Source of the DNA: Curtobacterium sp. MCBA15_001
GTDB taxonomy: Bacteria > Actinomycetota > Actinomycetes > Actinomycetales > Microbacteriaceae
Reading direction: 5' to 3'
DNA length: 35,451 nt
Assembly: GCF_001864835.1 (NCBI RefSeq)
Contig: NZ_MJGI01000021.1
Coordinates: 1 to 35,451, forward strand
The translations under genes and the position numbers were made by a program. Positions 30,826 through 35,451 of this stretch are shown here, piece by piece. The notes below the pieces were generated by a model. The model was given only the letters and a program-made list of their open reading frames with translations, was not told where the DNA came from and did no database searches. The stretch's first letter is position 1, and the number at the start of each line of letters is the position of its first letter.

Positions 30826-31857
30826 GGCGCGCCCCCCGACACCGCCAGTCGCGTCCGCGACGAGCGATCGCGCCCGCACCGCCAGGTCCGCGTGGTCGGC
30901 GAAGACCCCGTCCACACCGGTCCGCAGCACCGAGGTGTACCAGCGCTCCCAGTCACCGTGCGCCGCGACGTCGCCGCCACGGCGAAGAGGCGCCGGCAGG
31001 AAGCGGTTCTCGGGACGGAGCGTCCACGTGTAGACGGCGAGCCCGGCCGCATGAGCCCGGTCGACGACCTGGGACCGCACCGGCGTCGGGTCGTCGACCG
31101 CCACCGGGTCCGCGCCGGCCATCAGGGTCCCCAGGTCGACGCTGATCCCGTCGAACTCGGTCGCGAGCGCCGCCAGCGCCTCGTCGGTCCGCTCGCTGGC
31201 GTAGGACCCAGCCGCGGACCCGTGGGACGCGACCTCGTCCGCGGCGCTGCCACGAGCCTCCTGGAGGTACACGAGCCGACCACCCGTGCCCCGCGCGCCG
31301 AGGTCCCGGAGCACGCCCTTCTCGAAGCACTCGAACGTGAGCCGTCCGTCGTCACGCCACCCGGCGGTCCGGATCGCGTCGTCCACCAGCGGCCCCATGG
31401 GCAGCCCGATGCCGGCGAAGTACGTCGCGTGTTTGACCTCGGCGACCAGGCCGACGCGGCGCGGCGCGGCATCGAGGATGCCGAGCAGGTCCTCGAGCCG
31501 CAGGATCGGGTCCTCGCCGTCGTGGGCCGCCGAGCCGGGTCGGAGCTGCGGCAGGCGCTCGCGCGTCCGCAGCGTGCTGAGTTCGTCCCAGGTGAAGTCC
31601 TCGGTGAACCACCCCGTCAGCCGCTGACCGTCCACCGTCTTGGTGGTGCGCCGGTCGCGGAACTCCGCGTGGTCGGCCACGTCGGTCGTGCCGGAGATCT
31701 CGTTCTCGTGGCGGAGCACCAGCACGCCGTCGGCCGTCGGCACCAGGTCCGGCTCGATGGCGTCGGCCCCGAGCTCGATCGCGAGCTCGTACGCGCTCCG
31801 CGAGTGCTCGGGACGGTACCCGGAGGCACCGCGGTGGGCGATCACGAGCGCGGTCAT
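30823..31857 (-). CDS. Glycerophosphodiester phosphodiesterase
   Basis: A 344-residue TIM-barrel enzyme of the GDPD family, which hydrolyses glycerophosphodiesters to glycerol-3-phosphate and an alcohol. The N-terminus carries the catalytic signature ALVIAHRGASGYRPEHS (His8) and the metal-binding EPDLVPTADGVLVLRHE; later marks are GLVAEVKHATYF and AVYTWTLRPENRFLP. There is no signal peptide, so it is probably cytosolic. The ATG at 31857 begins where GDPD domains begin. TAGGGT seven bases upstream suggests leaderless translation. It lies 10 bases downstream of the LacI gene and 12 upstream of pcrA on the same strand. Confidence 0.92.
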   Translation of the reverse strand: MTALVIAHRGASGYRPEHSRSAYELAIELGADAIEPDLVPTADGVLVLRHENEISGTTDVADHAEFRDRRTTKTVDGQRLTGWFTEDFTWDELSTLRTRERLPQLRPGSAAHDGEDPILRLEDLLGILDAAPRRVGLVAEVKHATYFAGIGLPMGPLVDDAIRTAGWRDDGRLTFECFEKGVLRDLGARGTGGRLVYLQEARGSAADEVASHGSAAGSYASERTDEALAALATEFDGISVDLGTLMAGADPVAVDDPTPVRSQVVDRAHAAGLAVYTWTLRPENRFLPAPLRRGGDVAAHGDWERWYTSVLRTGVDGVFADHADLAVRARSLVADATGGVGGRA

Positions 31858-31864
31858 GCGGCCG

Positions 31865-31870
31865 ACCCTA
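31865..31870 (-). promoter_or_regulatory. Candidate -10 of the glycerophosphodiesterase gene, overlapping the LacI stop
   Basis: TAGGGT on the minus strand is followed by exactly seven bases and the ATG. Its TAG is the stop codon of the upstream LacI-family gene. No -35 was found, so this may only look like a promoter. Confidence 0.4.
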
Positions 31871-33025
31871 GTGTGCGCCGGTGTCGGGACCGTGGGTCCC
31901 GCACGACGCCCGGATGACGAGGTCCACAGGGAACTCCCGGTGCACCGGGACCGAGCCGTCGAGCAGGGCGCGCACCGCGGCCTCGGCCATGGACTCGACC
32001 GGCTGGCGGACGGTGCTGAGCGGCGGCCAGGTGTACTCGGCCTCCCACGACCCGTCGAACGCGACCATCGCGATCTCCTCCGGCACGCGGACCCCACGCT
32101 CGTGGAACGCCCGCAGCAGACCGACCGCGGTGCGGTCGGAGGCCGCGAACACCGCGTCCGGCCGCTCGCGCGACTCGGCGATCTGCAGCCCCGCCGCGTA
32201 CCCGCCTTCCCGCGTGTAGCCACCGGGGAACACCCGGCCGGGAGGGACGCCCCGGCTCCGACACGCAGCCAGCCACCCGGCGTGGCGGGGTTCTCGGGCA
32301 TCGGCCTGGCCGACGAAGGCGACGCGGGTCCGACCGTGGTCGAGCAGGTGGTCGGTGGCCAGACCGGCACCGGTCCGCAGGTCGGTCCCCACACTCGCGA
32401 CGCCGTCCCGCGCCGCCGAGACGTTCAGGTCCACCCAGGGCAGTCCGACGGGAGCGATGGCCTCGCGGTCGGCGACCCCGCTCGACAGGACCAGGACGCC
32501 GTCGACCATGCGGGCCGCGAACTCCTCGAACCGCGTCCGGAGGCCGTCCGGCGCGAAGGTCGTCGCCGTCGTCGAGAGCGCGTACCCGCGATCACGGGCG
32601 ACGGACTCGATGGCCGCGGCGAACTCGGCGAAGAACGGGTTGGAGAACACCGGGTCGGCGACGTCGGGCACGGCGAGGACGATCGTGCGGGCGGAGCCGG
32701 ACCGGAGCGCGCGGGCCGCCTGGTTCGGGCGGTACCCGAGCTGGGCGACCGCGGCGAGGACCCGCGCGCGGGTCTCCGCCGCGACCGGGGCGCCGCCGTT
32801 CAGCGCGTAGCTGACGACGGCGTCCGAGACCCCGGCCAGCCGGGCGACGTCGCGGCGGGTGGGCTTGCGCGGGCGGTCCAGCGGGGAGGCGCTCGCTGGG
32901 CCGTTGCCCGTCTGCGCCGCGCTCGGCGGGCCGCCGTTGCCTGTCGCGCCGCCGTTGCCCGTCGCGCCGCGGTTGCCCGTCGGGCCGCCCGCGCTCGTCG
33001 GGCCGCCCGCGCTCGTGTCCGTCAC
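31868..33025 (-). CDS. LacI family transcriptional regulator
   Basis: A 385-residue repressor-type regulator. Residues 1-50 are an unusual Gly/Asn/Thr/Ala-rich repeat tail. The helix-turn-helix follows (PTRRDVARLAGVSDAVVSYALNGG, about 55-78) with the hinge LGYRPNQAARALRSG. A periplasmic-binding-protein-like sensor domain occupies the rest (IVLAVPDVADPVFSNPFFAEF, VDGVLVLSSGV, RPDAVFAASDRTAVGLL, PEEIAMVAFDGSWEAEYTWPPLSTVRQP). The effector is probably a sugar or polyol. The start is the GTG at 33025, seven bases after the oxidoreductase stop; no ATG, GTG or TTG lies between it and the DNA-binding domain. The palindrome at 34328-34345 before the oxidoreductase is its likely operator. Confidence 0.92.
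   Translation of the reverse strand: MTDTSAGGPTSAGGPTGNRGATGNGGATGNGGPPSAAQTGNGPASASPLDRPRKPTRRDVARLAGVSDAVVSYALNGGAPVAAETRARVLAAVAQLGYRPNQAARALRSGSARTIVLAVPDVADPVFSNPFFAEFAAAIESVARDRGYALSTTATTFAPDGLRTRFEEFAARMVDGVLVLSSGVADREAIAPVGLPWVDLNVSAARDGVASVGTDLRTGAGLATDHLLDHGRTRVAFVGQADAREPRHAGWLAACRSRGVPPGRVFPGGYTREGGYAAGLQIAESRERPDAVFAASDRTAVGLLRAFHERGVRVPEEIAMVAFDGSWEAEYTWPPLSTVRQPVESMAEAAVRALLDGSVPVHREFPVDLVIRASCGTHGPDTGAH
32930..33019 (-). repeat. Five 18-bp tandem repeats in the N-terminal tail of the LacI regulator
   Basis: Units at 32930, 32948, 32966, 32984 and 33002 (18 bases each) share GCCG(C/G)(C/G)... and encode six residues each: GNGGAT-type units followed by SAGGPT-type units. The period keeps the reading frame. 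The repeat lies between the start codon and the helix-turn-helix. Confidence 0.85.
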
Positions 33026-33032
33026 CGGTCGA

Positions 33033-34277
33033 TCATGACACCCGGTCGGCCGCGGGCAGGCGCTCGCCGACCGCGACGGGCGCGTCGCCCTGGTCCGGGA
33101 TCGTCAGCCGCGCGCCGTCGCGCTTGGCCGACTCGAACGCGATCAGGCCCGGCAGCGTGTACCGCGCCGCCTGCCAGGCGTTGACCGGCGGGAGCACGCC
33201 GTCGTTCACCGCGGTGACGAAGTCGTCCACCAGCAGCTGGTGCGAGCCTTCGTGGCCGTTCGGTGCGAAGTCGAACTCGGCCGGGAGCCGCCCGGTCAGG
33301 TCGTCGTGCACCGGGGCGTGTCCGGACACGAAGGAGCTGCGCAGTGCGGGCGACACGTCGGCCAGGCGCGGGTCGTCCTCGTCCATGGTCGGACGGTTGG
33401 CGATCTGGTCGGACACGTCGGTGACGCCGTCGCGGTCCTGCCAGACGGAGTTCGTGACGAGCTGCTCGAAGCTGCCGTCCGTGCCGAACCAACGGAAGCG
33501 GCTCTCGCGGATGTAGGAGGGGAAGCCGACGCGTCGGAACTCGTTGATGCGCATCGAGCCTCCACCGTCGAGCTCGAACAGCGCGGTCATGTTCGAGTAG
33601 TCGTTGTCGAACATGCTCACCGCGGTGTCGAACACCCCGTCGCCGCGGTCGTCGTGGACGCCGATGCAGCTGACGCTCGTCGCGTGGCGCGGCACGGCAC
33701 CGAGGACGCCGCCGATCGCGTGCGTCGGGTACCACATGGGTGGGTAGCTGGCAGTGGCCTTCCAGTCGTCGCCGCCGCTGTACTTGTACGCGTCGTAGAA
33801 CCCGAGGTCCATGTCGTGGACGTAGTCGCCCTCGGCGTAGAAGACCCGGCCGAAGGCACCCTGCTCGGCCTTCTTGCGGGCGAAGACGGTCGCCGGGTTG
33901 TACTGGCTGGTCTCGCCCATCATGTAGGTGAGCCCGGTCTCCTGCACGGCCTGGATGATCGACTCGATCTCCGTCTGCGCCGTGGCCATCGGGACGGCGG
34001 AGTAGACGTGCTTGCCCGCCTGCAGCGCCTGCAGCACCAGGGGACCGTGGGTCCAGCGCTGGGTGAAGATCGCCACGGCGTCGACGTCGGGGCTGGCGAG
34101 CATGTCCTCGAACGACGGGAACGTCCCGGCGAGGTCGAGCTCGTCGACGAGCTGCTGCGCCCGTTCCGGGATGACATCGGTGGCGTACAGGGTCGAGATG
34201 CCCGGGTGCTTGTCGAACAGGACGGCGAAGTGGCTGGCGAACTGGCCGGCTCCGACCATGCCGAGGGTGAACGTCAT
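33033..34277 (-). CDS. Gfo/Idh/MocA family oxidoreductase
   Basis: A 414-residue NAD(P)-dependent sugar or inositol dehydrogenase-type protein. The Rossmann N-terminus is TLGMVGAGQFASHFAVLFDK; the nucleotide-binding region continues through SPDVDAVAIFTQRWTHGPLV and ALQAGKHVYSAVPMA, where the usual EKP is replaced by AVP. The C-terminal substrate domain contains MMGETSQYNPATVFARKKAEQG, YAEGDYVHDMD and PPMWYPTHAIGGVLG, the last holding the conserved Asp/His-containing loop region. AAGGAG five bases before the ATG fixes the start. LacI follows seven bases downstream, so this is likely a sugar-responsive unit; the substrate is not readable. Confidence 0.9.
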   Translation of the reverse strand: MTFTLGMVGAGQFASHFAVLFDKHPGISTLYATDVIPERAQQLVDELDLAGTFPSFEDMLASPDVDAVAIFTQRWTHGPLVLQALQAGKHVYSAVPMATAQTEIESIIQAVQETGLTYMMGETSQYNPATVFARKKAEQGAFGRVFYAEGDYVHDMDLGFYDAYKYSGGDDWKATASYPPMWYPTHAIGGVLGAVPRHATSVSCIGVHDDRGDGVFDTAVSMFDNDYSNMTALFELDGGGSMRINEFRRVGFPSYIRESRFRWFGTDGSFEQLVTNSVWQDRDGVTDVSDQIANRPTMDEDDPRLADVSPALRSSFVSGHAPVHDDLTGRLPAEFDFAPNGHEGSHQLLVDDFVTAVNDGVLPPVNAWQAARYTLPGLIAFESAKRDGARLTIPDQGDAPVAVGERLPAADRVS

Positions 34278-34327
34278 GCTGGCTCCTTCTGGCGGTTGCT
34301 TCGTTGCGGGTCCATGGTCGCGCTCGT

Positions 34328-34345
34328 GGTTTACTCGTGTCAACC
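34328..34345 (-). promoter_or_regulatory. LacI-type operator overlapping a TTGACA -35
   Basis: GGTTTACTCGTGTCAACC is an 18-base palindrome with a central C-G, seven of nine half-site positions matching, the layout typical of LacI-family operators. On the minus strand it contains a perfect TTGACA (34338-34343), about 50 bases upstream of the Gfo/Idh/MocA start. The downstream LacI gene is the obvious ligand-controlled repressor. A clear -10 is not seen. Confidence 0.7.
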
Positions 34346-34564
34346 CCCGGTTTCCCGGGGAACTCTCGTCACCTGTCGATCACTTGCGCAGCACGCGGCC
34401 CTAGGCTCGGGTCACCGGTTGCACCACCGGCGTCCGCTCGCCGCGAATCCCCAGCCTTTCCAGCAGGGGCCGACCTAGGCTGAGAGGACACGAAGGAACG
34501 GTCCGCCGCTCCTGCACGACCTGCACCCTGTACGACCCACAGACCAGAGGAATCCGAGGACACC

Positions 34565-35422
34565 ATGGCGTTCAAGCCCGGTTTCGACCAGTCCCCCGCC
34601 TTCAACGACGCGGGCCGGAACGCGTGGAGCGCCGGCTCGAAGCAGCAGCAGAGCGGTTGGGGCCAGACCCCCCAGCAGTCCGCCGGCATGACGCCCGAGC
34701 AGCTGCAGTACATGTACGACCGCCCGGCGGCCAACACGGTCGACACCGACCGCATGTCCTACGAGGACACCATCGTCAAGACGCTCATGGCGTTCGGCGT
34801 GCTGGTGGTCGGTGCCGTGGCCGGATGGAACCTGCCCCCGATCTTCTGGATCGCCGGCGCGGTCATCGGGTTCGTGCTCGCGCTCGTCAACACCTTCAAG
34901 AAGAAGCCGTCCGCCGGGCTCGTGCTCGCATACGCGTTCTTCGAGGGGCTCTTCGTCGGTGGTATCTCCGGGTACTACAACTCGGCGTTCGAGGGCATCG
35001 TCACCCAGGCGGTCTTCGGCACCCTCGGCGTCTTCTTCGTGACGCTGCTGCTGTTCCGCTCGGGCAAGGTCCGCGCGACTCCGAAGGCGACCAAGTTCTT
35101 CCTGGTGGCGATCGTCGGGTACATGGCCTTCTCGCTCGTGAACCTCGTCCTCATGTGGACCGGTGTCACCAACACGGCGTTCGGGCTGCTCGGCGTGACC
35201 GTCTTCGGCATCCCGCTCGGCGTGGTCATCGGCATCTTCGTCGTCATCATGGCGGCGTACTCGCTGATCCTCGACTTCGACCAGATCAAGACCGGTGTCC
35301 AGCGCGGCGCCCCTCGCATCTACGGGTGGACCGCGGCGTTCGGCCTCATCGTGACACTGGTCTGGCTCTACCTCGAGATCCTGCGCATCCTCGCCATCAT
35401 CGCGAGCACCTCGCGCAACTAG
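34565..35422 (+). CDS. Bax inhibitor-1/YccA family membrane protein
   Basis: A 285-residue integral membrane protein. After a hydrophilic, Gln/Pro-rich N-terminal tail (about residues 1-70, including PEQLQYMYDRP), about seven transmembrane segments follow, starting at VKTLMAFGVLVVGAVAG and ending in LYLEILRILAIIA. The actinobacterial YccA-type marks are SAGLVLAYAFFEGLFVGGIS, YYNSAFEGIVTQAVFGT and SLILDFDQIKTGVQRGAP, the last carrying the acidic residues that form the calcium-sensitive di-aspartyl site in BI-1 homologues. Role in bacteria is unclear (FtsH-linked YccA in E. coli). AGGA four bases before the ATG; two TAGGCT hexamers lie at 34402-34407 and 34476-34481 in the upstream gap. Confidence 0.92.
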   Translation: MAFKPGFDQSPAFNDAGRNAWSAGSKQQQSGWGQTPQQSAGMTPEQLQYMYDRPAANTVDTDRMSYEDTIVKTLMAFGVLVVGAVAGWNLPPIFWIAGAVIGFVLALVNTFKKKPSAGLVLAYAFFEGLFVGGISGYYNSAFEGIVTQAVFGTLGVFFVTLLLFRSGKVRATPKATKFFLVAIVGYMAFSLVNLVLMWTGVTNTAFGLLGVTVFGIPLGVVIGIFVVIMAAYSLILDFDQIKTGVQRGAPRIYGWTAAFGLIVTLVWLYLEILRILAIIASTSRN

Positions 35423-35451
35423 CACGCACGCACGAAGGGCCCCGGCGATCG

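Noticed and set aside
28495..31917. An open frame of more than 1,100 codons antisense to pcrA and the glycerophosphodiesterase
   Set aside because: Composition is the mirror of the minus-strand genes, and both of those are unmistakable conserved enzymes.

Overview
The window is high-GC (about 70 % or more) DNA from an actinobacterium. The sucC-sucD-perM-purN-purH block follows the gene order familiar from actinobacterial chromosomes. A near-consensus IdeR/DmdR-type iron box, several probable leaderless starts and frequent 4-nt ATGA/GTGA overlaps also fit. Protein styles (DUF805, Bax-inhibitor YccA, PcrA with a Gly-rich linker) suggest Microbacteriaceae, possibly Curtobacterium; the genus is only a guess.

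Left part (1-14.1 kb), mostly minus strand: a DUF805 membrane protein; a secreted protein with a duplicated Pro/Gly motif; a coupled pair of ABC exporter half-transporters whose catalytic residues mark them as an asymmetric heterodimer; a gene-poor gap at 5199-5834; then purH, purN, a PerM/DUF6350 membrane protein, sucD and sucC. A RecQ-type helicase runs divergently from sucC.

Middle (14.3-18.9 kb), all plus strand: a SnoaL-like protein, a small acidic protein and an MpaB/DUF2236 oxygenase-like protein lead into an accessory island. The island starts with an N-terminally truncated papain-fold (glutamine-deamidase type) toxin domain and an Imm35/YrhB-like immunity protein. Four overlapping, translationally coupled genes follow that I cannot assign to a family. 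The last of them ends in a second Imm35-like domain, joined through three 24-nt repeats. This island is the best candidate for something undescribed.

Then comes a coupled NAD-salvage operon (PRPP-synthetase-like, NadV/NAMPT, NrtR regulator) with a palindromic operator and a probable leaderless promoter overlapping the end of the island, and a PNPOx-like oxidase. Convergent to it is a desferrioxamine-type siderophore operon (desA, desB and a fused desC-desD) under an iron box.

Right part (27.9-35.4 kb): a GNAT acetyltransferase, the PcrA/UvrD helicase, a glycerophosphodiesterase, a LacI regulator and a Gfo/Idh/MocA oxidoreductase on the minus strand (with a LacI-type operator ahead of the oxidoreductase), and a Bax-inhibitor-1/YccA membrane protein on the plus strand. 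No rRNA, tRNA, CRISPR array or transposase was seen. Long open frames antisense to real genes are GC-driven shadows and were left out.
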